NCBI RefSeq assembly: GCF_003628535.1
Contig: NZ_RBCI01000003.1
Location: 124,001 to 188,000 of the forward strand
DNA: 64,000 bases
Direction: 5' to 3'
Origin: Flavisolibacter nicotianae
Lineage (GTDB): Bacteria; Bacteroidota; Bacteroidia; Chitinophagales; Chitinophagaceae
Shown here: in pieces, positions 17,723 through 28,700 of the stretch
Position numbering within the stretch: position 1 is the first letter of the stretch
Layout: every line of letters starts with the position of its first letter
Notes under the pieces: model-generated
What the model was told of the DNA's origin: nothing
Seen by the model: only the letters and a program-made list of their open reading frames with translations
Databases searched by the model: none
Translations under genes and position numbers: made by a program

Positions 17723-20212
17723 ATGAGACTTGTTTTACTCGTCCTGCTCGCCTGCACCCTACTTTCTGCAAAAGCAAATACGTATTATTTTTCTTCGACT
17801 CTCGGTAACGATTCAAGAAATAAAAACCAGGCACAGAACCCGTCAACGCCCTGGAAAACGCTGTCGCAGCTGAATAGCTATATCGGAAATTTAAAGGATG
17901 GGGATTCTGTTTTATTCAAAAGGGGAGATGTTTTCTGGGGTTCAATTCAATTGGTTGGCGACGAAAAGAAAAAGAACAAAACGATCGTTTTTGGAGCGTA
18001 TGGCACCGGGGCCAAACCTGTGATTACAAGTTTGCAAAGTATTACGGCCTGGAAGGCGATTGGCGGCGGTATTTATGAAACCACCTTGACCAATGGTCCG
18101 GGCAGTCTCAACTTGGTTCTCTTGAATGGCAATATGCAGCCCATGGGCCGCTGGCCCCGGCTGGATGCGCCGAATGGCGGCTACCTCAATTTTCAATCGC
18201 ATGCAGATACGTCCTCCATCACAAGCAATGCCATAGCGGCTGCCAAAAATTTCGCCGGCGGCGAGGTTGTAATCCGCAAATACCAGTGGATTTTGGACAG
18301 GGGTACGGTAACGGCACAAACCTCCAATACGGTCAGCTATAAGCCTTTTGTGTCGCCGGCGCATCCGGGCATTACGTATGAACCCGTCAATGGCCATGGG
18401 TTCTTTTTTCAAAACCACGTCAATACCCTTTCACAATTGGGCGATTGGTGTTATGAGGCGGCTACTAAGAAACTCAAGATCTATTTTGGCAGTGCGGCAC
18501 CGACTGCGTTTGATGTAAAGGTTCCCCTGGCAGAATATTTAGTTGACATGTCCTATGCGGATAATGTCTCATTCGATGCCCTTGCGTTTAACGGTGCGAA
18601 TTCAAACAGCATCAATCTGTTCAAGTGTACCTATATTCGTTTTACCGGTTGCGATATTTCTAACTCTGGAGTAAATGCCATTAACGTCTCCCACATTATC
18701 GCTGTTTCAAAGGCTTCTGCTAACAGTAACATATCTTCTTCAAAAGATCCTCATTCTGTTCTCAATAAAACAAAATCCTTTTTAACAAGCATCGTCGCTT
18801 ATTCCAATCATCTAACGGTGCGTAACTGCACCATTACCAACACGAACAACAATGCGATCAACAGCAACAATTCTTCAGATTGGACGATTGAGAACAACGT
18901 GATCCGCAACACGGGTCTGATCCGGGGCATGGGGCTATCCGGGGATGCGCAGTATAACGCCATTCAGTATGTCAACTCCAATAGCGTGGTGCAGAATAAC
19001 GTCATTAAGAACACCGGCTATTTGGGCATTCACTTCATCGGTGACAGCACCGTTATCCGCAATAACTATATTGATAGCTTTTCACTGGTGAAAAGTGATG
19101 CCGGTGGTATTTATACCTATGGGGAAACAGGGAGGAACCGCAGCGTGGTGGGCAATATTGTGAGCAACGGCATTGGTGACCGCAACGGCATCGGCGATCC
19201 GGACCCAAATAACCTCTATGCAGGCCTGGTGCACGGCATCTACATGGATGGCAATTCCAGTAACGTTGCCATCGAAAACAACACTTGTTTTAACAACGTG
19301 TGCTCCGGATTATTCCTTGGCAGTTCCAATAACATATATGCCCGAAACAACCTGCTCTACAACAATACACGGACACAGCTCAAACTGGCCGATACCAAAG
19401 ATTACTTTTCCAACATCACCATTAAAAACAATATTCTTTTTGGCCGGGACTCTGCTCAACTCGTTTTGGATGCGGAAGCCTTAATGCACGGGCTTTATAA
19501 TTTTGGCTCCATTGACAGCAACTATTATTGCCGCCCTTTGTACGAACCCCAGGGGCTTGACAGCATTTTTGGCTATCCCCATGTTCCGACGTACTACAAC
19601 TATCCCGGCGGCGGAATTGTGCAGGCGTATAACAGAAACTTTTACTCGCTGGATGCCTGGCAAACCCTGGCCGGCAAAGTTGGTTGGGAGCAACATGCCC
19701 AAAAATCGCCTGTCAGCATTGATAACCTGGATAAGCTTCGCTTCGAGTACAATCCCACCCAAAGCCCTAAAGTAGTGACGCTGGATGCTGCTTACGTGGA
19801 TGCCCGTGGAAAAAGCTATAGCAACACACTCACCCTGGCACCTTATACAGCGGTGGTGCTCATTCAAACAGGTTACACCAGTCTCGCAGCGAAGAACACC
19901 GCAACCAATAAAATTGGTTTTGCCAACGAGCCTGAAAAGCAGGGATCAAAATCGATTAGTGTTGCTGTTTTTCCCAATCCGGTTAAAAACATAGCGAACA
20001 TAGAAGTGCTGCCAATCGAATCCGGTGCTGCTTCCCTGACTGTATTTGACCAGCAAGGCAGGTCTGTAAAACAATTGTTCAGCGGGAATGTAACGGCCGG
20101 AATGCAAAAACGGTTTGTTTTAAACCTGACTGGATTTTCGGGTGGCGTTTATTATTTGCGTTTTGTCAACAACGCAAAAACGGTGACAAAGCAAATTGCA
20201 TTGGCAAAGTAA
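17723..20212 (+). CDS. Secreted right-handed beta-helix protein with T9SS domain
   Basis: An 829-residue protein. ATG 17723 starts a clean signal peptide (RLVLLVLLACTLLSAKA). The mature N-terminus (YYFSSTLGNDSRNKNQAQNPSTPWKTLSQL) is the usual opening of Bacteroidota pectate-lyase-like proteins. From about 290 to 620 there are many short NN-x-I-x-N / IENN repeats (ENNVIRNTG, VQNNVIKNTG, IRNNYIDSF, IENNTCFNN), the coils of a right-handed parallel beta-helix (Beta_helix / NosD-like). The last about 80 residues are a T9SS sorting domain (VFPNPVKN ... GGVYYLRF). It probably binds or cleaves an extracellular polysaccharide; no substrate is inferable. Confidence 0.9.
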   Translation: MRLVLLVLLACTLLSAKANTYYFSSTLGNDSRNKNQAQNPSTPWKTLSQLNSYIGNLKDGDSVLFKRGDVFWGSIQLVGDEKKKNKTIVFGAYGTGAKPVITSLQSITAWKAIGGGIYETTLTNGPGSLNLVLLNGNMQPMGRWPRLDAPNGGYLNFQSHADTSSITSNAIAAAKNFAGGEVVIRKYQWILDRGTVTAQTSNTVSYKPFVSPAHPGITYEPVNGHGFFFQNHVNTLSQLGDWCYEAATKKLKIYFGSAAPTAFDVKVPLAEYLVDMSYADNVSFDALAFNGANSNSINLFKCTYIRFTGCDISNSGVNAINVSHIIAVSKASANSNISSSKDPHSVLNKTKSFLTSIVAYSNHLTVRNCTITNTNNNAINSNNSSDWTIENNVIRNTGLIRGMGLSGDAQYNAIQYVNSNSVVQNNVIKNTGYLGIHFIGDSTVIRNNYIDSFSLVKSDAGGIYTYGETGRNRSVVGNIVSNGIGDRNGIGDPDPNNLYAGLVHGIYMDGNSSNVAIENNTCFNNVCSGLFLGSSNNIYARNNLLYNNTRTQLKLADTKDYFSNITIKNNILFGRDSAQLVLDAEALMHGLYNFGSIDSNYYCRPLYEPQGLDSIFGYPHVPTYYNYPGGGIVQAYNRNFYSLDAWQTLAGKVGWEQHAQKSPVSIDNLDKLRFEYNPTQSPKVVTLDAAYVDARGKSYSNTLTLAPYTAVVLIQTGYTSLAAKNTATNKIGFANEPEKQGSKSISVAVFPNPVKNIANIEVLPIESGAASLTVFDQQGRSVKQLFSGNVTAGMQKRFVLNLTGFSGGVYYLRFVNNAKTVTKQIALAK

Positions 20213-20297
20213 ACGGTAAGTAAAACGCAAATAATAAATTTAGAACGCCGGCCCTGCACAGTGCCTGGCGCCTATTGAAAAACAGAAAAATTGTCCG

Positions 20298-20335
20298 AAG
20301 TAAAAAGGCGCCTGATCCAGGTTGCCTTTTTACTT
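20298..20335. terminator. Bidirectional terminator
   Basis: A perfect 12-bp stem AAGTAAAAAGGC / GCCTTTTTACTT with a 14-base loop lies between the convergent beta-helix and RNase Z genes. Confidence 0.8.
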
Positions 20336-20449
20336 TAGAATCTTCAAATGCCCTGTGTACGTGTAGAATGTAACCATTGGTTTATCGGTCACGGCTTTCC
20401 TGTCCGCAATGAGCCCCTGAAACAGGACTGTTTATCCTTCTCGCACATC

Positions 20450-21355
20450 TCAATGAATATTGTACGTAATGCCTTCCAGGGCCAGCTCGGTATCGGGAAA
20501 TACTTCTCTGGCCTCTTCGGCAAAGGCATCGAGTAAATTATACTTCGAAGAAAAATGCCCGATCAATAATTTTCCTACCATGGCCTTGCGGGCAATCAGG
20601 GCCGCCTGTTTCGTGGTGGTGTGAAACCGTTCTTCCGCTTTCTCCCGCATGCTGTCGAGATAGGTGGTTTCGTGGTAGATCATGTCGGCGCCATAAATGT
20701 GCGGGATAATGTTTTCATCGTACCGCGTATCGGCACAAAAGGCATATTTTTTACCGCGTTCGGGATTAGCGGTGACGTCGGTGTTTTTAATGCGAACGCC
20801 TTTTGGTGTGATGTAGTCGAGACCTGCCTGCAGGCTGGAATAGAAGGAAACGGGAATCTCGTGTTTGCGTACTTTGTCGATCAGAAGTTTTCGCTTGCCT
20901 TCTTTTTCTTCAAACAAAAAACCATAACACTCGATGCGGTGCGTGGTGCGAAAACACGAAATCCTGATCTTTTCGTTGTCGACCAAAACACCCGGTTCGG
21001 TCAGTGTATGAAAATAGAGCGGGTAGGAAAGCGTGGTGTTGGCAACCTTCAGTTGCACTTCGATAATCTGCTGCAGCGGTGAGGGTGCAAAAATGTGCAT
21101 CTCCTGTTTGTGCGAAAGCAGCGAAAAAGAATTGATCAATCCAATCAGGCCAAAATAATGATCGCCGTGCAGGTGCGAAATAAAGATGTGCGTGATCTTG
21201 CCGCGGCGGATCTTGTATTTGATCATCTGGATCTGTGTGCCCTCTCCGCAGTCGACGAGGTAGTTGGTTCCATCGTGCGAAACCACCTGGCTGGTCGGGT
21301 GACGATTGAAGGCCGGTACCGCCGAATTATTCCCCAATATCGTGACCGATAACAT
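20450..21355 (-). CDS. rnz: Ribonuclease Z
   Basis: A 301-residue metallo-beta-lactamase-fold endonuclease that matures the 3' ends of tRNA precursors. Features are ILGNNSAVP at the start, LVDCGEGTQIQM, the metal motif H61-L-H63-G-D65-H66, CADTRYDENI, the ADMIYHETTYL segment typical of RNase Z, and the late GHFSSKY histidine. The length fits the short bacterial form. The gene follows a fructosamine-kinase-like gene by 91 bases and may or may not share its transcript. Confidence 0.93.
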   Translation of the reverse strand: MLSVTILGNNSAVPAFNRHPTSQVVSHDGTNYLVDCGEGTQIQMIKYKIRRGKITHIFISHLHGDHYFGLIGLINSFSLLSHKQEMHIFAPSPLQQIIEVQLKVANTTLSYPLYFHTLTEPGVLVDNEKIRISCFRTTHRIECYGFLFEEKEGKRKLLIDKVRKHEIPVSFYSSLQAGLDYITPKGVRIKNTDVTANPERGKKYAFCADTRYDENIIPHIYGADMIYHETTYLDSMREKAEERFHTTTKQAALIARKAMVGKLLIGHFSSKYNLLDAFAEEAREVFPDTELALEGITYNIH

Positions 21356-21392
21356 GCGTTAAAAATACAGCGCAAATTGCAAGCAGGATAGG

Positions 21393-21427
21393 TGGATATT
21401 CGATAATGGGTTATTCGATATTGGGAC
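21393..21427. repeat. AT-rich ATATTCGATA repeat
   Basis: On the minus strand this reads as repeated CCAATATCGA / CCATTATCGA units of about 8 bases. It resembles the array at 2893-2931 and sits in the short gap upstream of rnz. Confidence 0.45.
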
Positions 21428-21446
21428 AGTATTCATTTAAGACCAG

Positions 21447-22316
21447 TCAGGTGAATTGTTCCAGCGTTCGTTCGATTTGCGGCAGGTACCCGGCGCCAAA
21501 AAGATAGAGGTGAATGAGCAGGGGGTAAAGGTTGCAGATTGCCCATTGCTCCCGGTAATTGGCGGGGAGGGGAAAGTGATACTGGTAGGCTTCGTAAAAC
21601 GGTTGGCGAAAGCCGCCGAAAAGCGTGGTTATCGCAAGGTCCACGGAACGGTGCCCGAAGTAAACGGCCGGATCGATTAATACCGGCTCGGACGATTGAT
21701 TGCACAAAAAATTCCCGCTCCATAAATCGCCGTGCAACAAGGAGGGTCTTTCTTCTTCAAAAAAGTTTCCAAGTTTTTTCTGCAGGGCTTCAAATTGTAA
21801 AAGGTGTTGGCTGTGTAACTGGTTTTTGGAAGCACATCGTTTTGTCATCGGCATCAATCGTTCTTCCACATAGAAGGCCGTCCAACTTTCGTGTTTTGCG
21901 TTCGATTGCGGCACGCTGCCCATGTAGTTGTCCGCTTCCAGTCCATATGATCCGCGGGTCACCCGGTGAAGGGCTGCCAGTTGTTCGCCAAACAGTTTCC
22001 AAAATCTTTCATTCTGTTCGCCTTCCTGTATCCACTCCAGCAGCAAAACCTGGTGGCCTTCTGTCTGTAAGCAGTCAATCACTCCGGGTGTTTTGATCTT
22101 GTTTTGTTGCGCAATGAGATCGAGGCCACTCTTTTCGCGGCTGAATAAGTGGGGAAATTTGGTAGCAGAATTGATTTTGCAAAAAAGCGTCTTTCCGGAA
22201 AATGACAGCCGATAGGTGTCGTTGATGCTCCCGCCACCGACCCGCTGCAACCGGAGATCAGTGATGGTCCCAAAGCGTTTAACAAGTGACTCTTGTAAAA
22301 TTATTTGCAGGCTCAA
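21447..22316 (-). CDS. Fructosamine-3-kinase-like protein
   Basis: A 289-residue protein of the fructosamine kinase / APH-like kinase fold. It shows RVGGGSINDTYRL at the N-terminus (glycine-rich loop), FCKIN (ATP-binding lysine), LLHGDLWSGN (catalytic Asp in the HGDLWSGN loop) and LIDPAVYFGHRSVDLA (metal-binding DPA). Known members phosphorylate ketosamines or ribulosamines and so help deglycate proteins. The frame begins with TTG at 22316; there is no in-frame ATG between the upstream stop and this point, so a TTG start is likely. Confidence 0.88.
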   Translation of the reverse strand: MSLQIILQESLVKRFGTITDLRLQRVGGGSINDTYRLSFSGKTLFCKINSATKFPHLFSREKSGLDLIAQQNKIKTPGVIDCLQTEGHQVLLLEWIQEGEQNERFWKLFGEQLAALHRVTRGSYGLEADNYMGSVPQSNAKHESWTAFYVEERLMPMTKRCASKNQLHSQHLLQFEALQKKLGNFFEEERPSLLHGDLWSGNFLCNQSSEPVLIDPAVYFGHRSVDLAITTLFGGFRQPFYEAYQYHFPLPANYREQWAICNLYPLLIHLYLFGAGYLPQIERTLEQFT

Positions 22317-22366
22317 GCTAACGTTTCTGTGATCCCGAAAATTCCATTCATCCTATCGATCCCGGT

Positions 22367-22747
22367 TTAGATTTCGTCCTCGTCAAGCAACTCCCTTTCA
22401 ATTTCTTCCATCTGCACAATATCGCCGGCTTCGCTTTCGGTAGGCGTGACGTTCATCAATTCAAGCAGGTCGATTTTGTCTAAGAAATCCTCCACATCCG
22501 CCGTTAATTCGCACACAACAAAGGAGGCGCTTTCTTCGTAAAACTTTTGCTGGGTGCGGACCAGCTTTTCGGCGGCTACTTCGCCAATAGATTTAACACC
22601 CTGCAGGCTGAGCACAACATTTCTTACCTTACCTTTAAGTAGTTCTTTCATCTGCCGGTCCAGCTCTTCTGCCATTGTAGCAGACATCTCCGGGGTTTCC
22701 ACCCTTATGACAGTAAATTTTTCTTTGGTATCAGTTTTGACTTCCAT
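22367..22747 (-). CDS. STAS-domain protein
   Basis: A 126-residue cytoplasmic protein whose first about 95 residues look like a STAS (anti-sigma-factor-antagonist-like) domain: KFTVIRVETPEMSATMAEELDRQMKELL, NVVLSLQGVKSIGEVAAEKLV, then a helix and SASFVVCELTADVEDFL. The segment LQGVKSIGE takes the place of the usual D-S-S-G phosphorylation loop, so the serine position is kept but the exact motif is not. The C-terminus is very acidic (EMEEIERELLDEDE). It is divergent from clpC, with only 84 bases between the starts. Confidence 0.75.
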   Translation of the reverse strand: MEVKTDTKEKFTVIRVETPEMSATMAEELDRQMKELLKGKVRNVVLSLQGVKSIGEVAAEKLVRTQQKFYEESASFVVCELTADVEDFLDKIDLLELMNVTPTESEAGDIVQMEEIERELLDEDEI

Positions 22748-22831
22748 ATTCGTTCATTGGCAGGCAAAGAAAGAGCCCGACCCTGCTCAAAAATATTTTT
22801 TATTATTGTACAAAGCATATAGGAGACTAAA

Positions 22832-25354
22832 ATGGATAATAATTTTTCCTCACAAGTAAAAGAGATCATCTCGTTCAGCCGGGAAGAAGCATTGCGTTTG
22901 GGCAATGACTTTATCGGCACGGAACATTTATTGCTAGGTCTCATTCGTGAGGGTGACAATACGGCGATTCGCATTTTGAAAAGCTTTAACGTCGACCTGT
23001 ACGAACTGCGCAAAGAAGTGGAGCTGGCCGTCAAGGATAAAACCGGGAAGAACATTGCCAACATCAATAGCCTTCCCCTGACCAAGCAAGCCGAGAAAGT
23101 GATCCGTGTAACCGTACTGGAAGCAAAAGCACTCAAAAGCCCCACCGTGGAGACCGAGCACCTGATGCTCTCCATCCTCAAGAACAAGGAAAACATTGCA
23201 ACGCAAATCTTAAATCAATTTGACGTGGATTACGACATCTTTAGACAGGAACTTGGCATGGTGAAATCCAACGACACCCGTGCCGAATACCAGGAAGAAA
23301 ATGACGACGACTTTGATGAAGAAAAAAAGTACTCGAGTGCAAAGTCTCGTCAGGCCGGTGCCACCAAGAGTAAAACGCCTGTATTGGACAACTTCGGCAG
23401 AGACATCACCAAGTTGGCTGAAACAGGGCAGTTGGATCCGATTATCGGCCGGGAAAAGGAAATCGAACGTGTGTCGCAAATTCTTTCCCGCCGGAAAAAG
23501 AACAACCCCATTCTCATTGGTGAGCCTGGTGTAGGTAAAACAGCGATCGTCGAAGGTCTTGCGCTTCGCATTGTGCAGCGCAAAGTATCACGGGTGCTGT
23601 TTGACAAACGAGTGATTTCGCTTGACCTGGCTGCCCTGGTGGCCGGTACCAAGTACCGCGGCCAGTTTGAAGAGCGGATGAAAGCGATTATGAACGAACT
23701 CGAAAAGAACCGCGACGTGATCCTCTTCATCGACGAAATTCATACGATCGTTGGTGCCGGTGGTGCTTCGGGTTCACTCGATGCGTCCAACATCTTCAAG
23801 CCGGCACTGGCCCGTGGCGAGCTCCAATGCATTGGCGCCTCCACACTGGACGAATACAGAATGTACATCGAAAAAGATGGCGCCCTGGACCGTCGTTTCC
23901 AAAAGGTTATGATCGATCCGCCATCGGTAGAAGATACCATTCAGATCCTGAACAACATCAAGTCGAAATACGAAGAGTACCACAACGTGGATTATAACCA
24001 GGAAGCGATTGATGCCTGCGTGAAGCTGAGCGACCGCTACATCACCGACCGCCTGTTGCCCGATAAAGCCATCGACGTGATGGACGAAGTCGGTGCACGG
24101 GTTCACCTGAAAAATATCAATGTTCCGCAGAACATCCTCGACCTGGAGAAGAAGATCGAAGATATCAAGTCTGAAAAGAACAGGGTGGTGAAGAGCCAGA
24201 AGTTTGAAGAAGCCGCGGCGTTGCGTGACACCGAAAAACGTCTAGGCGAAGAACTGGAAAAAGCAAAAGCGCAGTGGGAAGAGGAGAGCAAGCACAAGCG
24301 CTACCCCATTGGTGAAGAAGAGATTGCCGAAGTGATCAGCATGATGACCGGTATCCCTGTTCGCCGCATGGTGGAAGCAGAGACAGAGAAGCTGCGCAAG
24401 ATGGCCGATGAAATGAAAGGCATGGTGGTTGGTCAGGACGAAGCCATCAGCAAAGTGGTGAAAGCCATCCAGCGCAACCGCGTGGGTCTGAAAGATCCGA
24501 AGAAGCCGATTGGTACCTTCATCTTCCTGGGTCCGACCGGTGTGGGTAAAACCGAGCTGGCTCGTGCTTTGGCCCGTCATATGTTCGACAGCGAAGATGC
24601 CCTCATCCGCATCGACATGAGTGAATACATGGAAAAATTCACCGTATCGCGTTTGATCGGCGCGCCTCCCGGATACGTGGGTTACGAAGAAGGTGGTCAG
24701 CTCACAGAGCGAGTTCGCCGCAAGCCCTACAGCGTGATCCTGTTGGATGAAATTGAAAAGGCTCACCCCGATATCTACAACATCCTGTTGCAGGTGCTGG
24801 ACGATGGTCAACTCACCGATGGCCTTGGCCGCAAGGTGGACTTCAAGAACACGCTCATCATCATGACCTCAAACATTGGTGTTCGTCAGCTGAAAGACTT
24901 TGGTGCCGGTGTTGGTTTTGCCACACAAGCCAAAGTGCAGAACCAGGACGAAGCCAACAAGGCCGTGATCGAAAAAGCGCTGAAGCGGACCTTCTCGCCG
25001 GAGTTCCTGAACCGTATCGATGATGTGATCATCTTCAATTCACTGACGAAAGAGCACATCTTCGAGATCATCGACATCCTGATGAAAGGTGTCATGAAGC
25101 GCCTGACCAACCTGGGATTCAGCCTCGATCTTACCGAGGATGCCAAGAGCTTCCTTGCCGACAAAGGCTACGACCAGCAGTTTGGTGCCCGTCCGCTGCA
25201 CAGGGCGATCCAGAAATACCTGGAAGACCCGCTGGCAGAAGAGATCCTGAACATGAACATCAAAGCGGGTGACGTGCTTGAAGCCGGGCTGGATAAGGAA
25301 GCCGGAAAGATCACCTTCACCCTGAAAGGTGTTGAAGAAGAATCGAAAGCATAA
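22832..25354 (+). CDS. clpC: ATP-dependent Clp protease ATP-binding subunit ClpC
   Basis: An 840-residue Hsp100 unfoldase that feeds substrates to ClpP. Domains in order: N-terminal Clp_N double repeat (1-145; [23 protein letters not shown] and [15 protein letters not shown]), an acidic linker, AAA1 with GEPGVGKT and the [10 protein letters not shown] block, a UVR-type coiled middle segment (about 430-475, [13 protein letters not shown]), AAA2 with GPTGVGKT and [14 protein letters not shown], and the D2 small domain. The short M-domain and UVR motif mark it as ClpC rather than ClpB. A purine-rich RBS (AGGAG) precedes ATG 22832. It is monocistronic with a strong terminator. Confidence 0.95.
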   Translation: MDNNFSSQVKEIISFSREEALRLGNDFIGTEHLLLGLIREGDNTAIRILKSFNVDLYELRKEVELAVKDKTGKNIANINSLPLTKQAEKVIRVTVLEAKALKSPTVETEHLMLSILKNKENIATQILNQFDVDYDIFRQELGMVKSNDTRAEYQEENDDDFDEEKKYSSAKSRQAGATKSKTPVLDNFGRDITKLAETGQLDPIIGREKEIERVSQILSRRKKNNPILIGEPGVGKTAIVEGLALRIVQRKVSRVLFDKRVISLDLAALVAGTKYRGQFEERMKAIMNELEKNRDVILFIDEIHTIVGAGGASGSLDASNIFKPALARGELQCIGASTLDEYRMYIEKDGALDRRFQKVMIDPPSVEDTIQILNNIKSKYEEYHNVDYNQEAIDACVKLSDRYITDRLLPDKAIDVMDEVGARVHLKNINVPQNILDLEKKIEDIKSEKNRVVKSQKFEEAAALRDTEKRLGEELEKAKAQWEEESKHKRYPIGEEEIAEVISMMTGIPVRRMVEAETEKLRKMADEMKGMVVGQDEAISKVVKAIQRNRVGLKDPKKPIGTFIFLGPTGVGKTELARALARHMFDSEDALIRIDMSEYMEKFTVSRLIGAPPGYVGYEEGGQLTERVRRKPYSVILLDEIEKAHPDIYNILLQVLDDGQLTDGLGRKVDFKNTLIIMTSNIGVRQLKDFGAGVGFATQAKVQNQDEANKAVIEKALKRTFSPEFLNRIDDVIIFNSLTKEHIFEIIDILMKGVMKRLTNLGFSLDLTEDAKSFLADKGYDQQFGARPLHRAIQKYLEDPLAEEILNMNIKAGDVLEAGLDKEAGKITFTLKGVEEESKA

Positions 25355-25734
25355 AATCTGTTGCAGATAAAACTGAAATCCCGCCACATGGCGGGATTTT
25401 TTTTTGGCCATTTTCTGCAGAAGTACGCCGCTGCCTTTACGAAAGGCAAAACGCCTGGACCCAGGCAGGATAAGCATTGGCGTCGACAAAAAAAGTCCAC
25501 TCTTTTTTTGCTAAATCCACCACACTTCTTTCCTCGTATATAGCCGAAACAGGTCTTTCACATTTCATTAAGAAATTGGCAAAATTCTTGATAAGTGTTG
25601 GAAAACCGTAACCAGGCCTGGCAAATTGAGCGTCGCTGGGATTAAGACATCCAGCAGGCAAATGGTCCGTGAATCCTTGCGAGCCCAGTGTGTCAAGGCT
25701 AAACACCTTTCTTCACCCTTAACACAAAATCCAT
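25355..25734. other. Intergenic region: terminator, then leader of the metalloprotease gene
   Basis: The terminator of clpC occupies 25376-25406. The remaining 330 bases should hold the metalloprotease promoter; I found no clear -7 element and no RNA gene. Confidence 0.5.
25376..25406 (+). terminator. Terminator of clpC
   Basis: A perfect 10-bp stem AAATCCCGCC / GGCGGGATTT with loop ACAT, followed by about nine T. Confidence 0.93.
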
Positions 25735-28700
25735 ATGATGACAACTCTATCCCTGCGCAGGATTCTCATCCTGTGTGTGATCTCCCTTTTGTTCACCTCT
25801 GTCCAATCGCAAAAAACTCCGCAGCAAATCGATGAGCTGAAAAAGAAAGTACTTGCAGACCCGAAAGTTGCGGCCGTTGCTATTTCTGAAGAACGCCAGA
25901 CACCTTCCCTTATCCTGTTGAAAAGCAACGCCGGGTATACAAGAGACCAGGCACCCGTTGCGTTGCGCAACTACCTCGACCTGCGCACCGGAACAGATGA
26001 ACTGGTGGTGACAAAAACCAGCCAGTTGTCCGGACAACTGGAAGTGCTCGAATTACAACAGTTTTACAAAGGCGTCAAGGTTGAACACGCAAAATTTAAA
26101 GCGTTGGTGAAAAACGGTATCGTGCAGTTTTTCAACGGTGCCTGGTTTGCCATTCCCGCCACACTTGCCGCACAACCTTCGCTCAGCGAAAACGCCGCAC
26201 TTAGTTTTGCCAGGGCGAAAGTCGGCGCAAGGAAATACGCCTGGGAAGAGGTCGCGCAACGCATAGCGCAGGCAACCGATGCACGGGTGAAAGAAGCCTT
26301 GCAAAAAGAACTGGCCGACCTGACACCCAAAGGCGAACTGGTGGTCGTTAAAGATTTTACCCGAAGCGGTGTTGCCCAAACCAGGCTTGCTTACAAATTC
26401 AACATTTATGCGGCGGAACCGATTAGCCGTGCCTGGATTTATGTGGATGCGCAAAACGGCAAGGTCCTGCTGGTCGATAAGATCATCAAGCACATTACCG
26501 ATCCGACACCGGCCTCTGTCAGTGCTACCGTGCAAACACGTTATGCCGGTACGCAGGTGATCAAAACAAAATTGATCAGTGGAAATGATCCCAACAGTGG
26601 AACGACGCTTATCAGCAGCCATCCAACGACGGAACCGCTTTACCTTCCCGGCGCCAACACCTATGTACTGATCGACGACTCCCGTGGAAATGGCATCGAA
26701 ACCTATGACCTGAATGGCGTTGGTGGCCTGCCGTTGAGTGTCCCATCGTTGTATCTCCAGGGTAAATCGTTCACCGACGTTGACAACAACTGGACAACTG
26801 CCGAACACCATCGTTCACCGGCCAATGACGGCGCTTTCGAGGCCGAAAACGACGACATTGCCTGGGACGCCCATTGGGGTGCGGAGGTAGTGTACGACTA
26901 CTGGCTGGCAAAACACAACCGCCTGAGTTACGACGGAAACAACGCCAGGATCAAAAACTTTATTCATTATGGCCCTGCCTACGACAATGCTTTCTGGAAT
27001 GGAACGGCCATGACCTACGGTGATGGCTCGGGTCCAACGGCCGGCGGTTTTAAAGCGCTGACATCCCTGGATGTGTGCGGGCACGAGATAGGCCATGGTG
27101 TTTGTTCCAATACGGCGGACCTGGTATATGCCAACGAGTCTGGGGCCATGAACGAAGCCTTCAGCGACATTTGGGCGGCCTGTATCGAGCACTTTGCCAT
27201 GGTGCGCAGCGGCAGCACCGTGCCGTCAACAGCCTATCGTCCGTTTTACATCGGTGAACAGATCAGCGCAACTGCCGATAATCCCTTGCGGCGAATGGAC
27301 AATCCCAAAGCGCAAAGCAATCCCGACACCTATGGCGGGACCAACTGGGCCGATCCGAATTGCACGCCCAGCCTGGCCAATGACCAATGCGGCGTACACA
27401 CCAACAGCGGTGTGTTGAACCACTGGTTCTTCCTGCTGACAGCCGGATCGAAAAACGGCACCCGCCCGGCCGGTATGACTCCTAACCAATATTATTTCGC
27501 CGACTCTGACGATGAGATCAATGATCTTGGCAATGCCTATACGGTGAATGGAGTAGGCTTTGACGTGGCGGAAAACATCGCCTTTCTCACGGAGAGCATG
27601 CTGACATCGACGGCAACCTATGCCGAAGCGAGAGAGGTATCAATACAGGTGGCACAAGCCGTGAGTGGAGATCCGTGCAGCGCACTCGCAGAATCCGTAA
27701 CAAATGCCTGGTATGCGTGTGGTGTAGGCGCAAAGTTTGTAAAGCCCTGCACAGTGAAGTACGGGTTCATTTACCAGCCCGGAACAACCGTCAGCGAATC
27801 GTCAAACACACAGGGTTGCAATACCACCAGATCCATCAATGTGCCCGTCTTGCTGCCGGCTAATTCTACAGCGTCGGTTACAGTAAGCGGAACGGCCACA
27901 AAAGGCGTTGATTATACATTGTCGGCCACATCGCTGAGCAACACGTCGGCAACGAACAGCAAGCAAAACCTGGTGGTGACGATCAACAACGATGGTGTTG
28001 TGGAAAGCGATGAAACCATCAACCTGAAACTTGCCATAACCAACGTGGGTACAAACCCGGTCAATGCATCATACACCATCATCATTACAAACGACGACGT
28101 GGTACCGACGATCGGCAATACCGAAGTTACCCTGCTCAACGAAACCTTCACAAGAGCGGATGGTTTTGAAGACCCCGACGGCTGGACCGAAACCTTGCAG
28201 GTTCGTGAGACCAGCGGCGACCCGGCCGCCACAGGAAAAAACCAGTGGGGCGTGTTTGGCAACCAGTTGGCCATCACCGGTAAAGAAGGATTGACGGATA
28301 CGAAGTTGGCGAATGGTACCTACAACAATCTCAGTGAAAGCAATACCATCATTCGGTCGCCCCTGCTCGATGCCCGTGGTCTGAGCCTGGTCAACGTGAA
28401 GTTTGATTACACGGTGCAGGGCGAAGTGGATGCGGCGAGCGGATCTACCGACATCGAAAACCTGCCGGTATTTGATTACATGGCGGTGCTGTATTCACTC
28501 GATGGCGTGAACTTCGTCGAACTCAATACCGGCGACTTCAAGCAGTTTGCCTCTGCAACGCCGGCGAGTGGTACGTTCACAGGGCTGTTGCCCGTTTCGC
28601 TCAGCAACAAGCAGTTTTACCTTGCCTTCCGCTGGAGCAACGACGCGAACGCCGGCGGTCCGGTAAGTGTACAAATTGATAACCTGGTCGTAAAAGGTGC

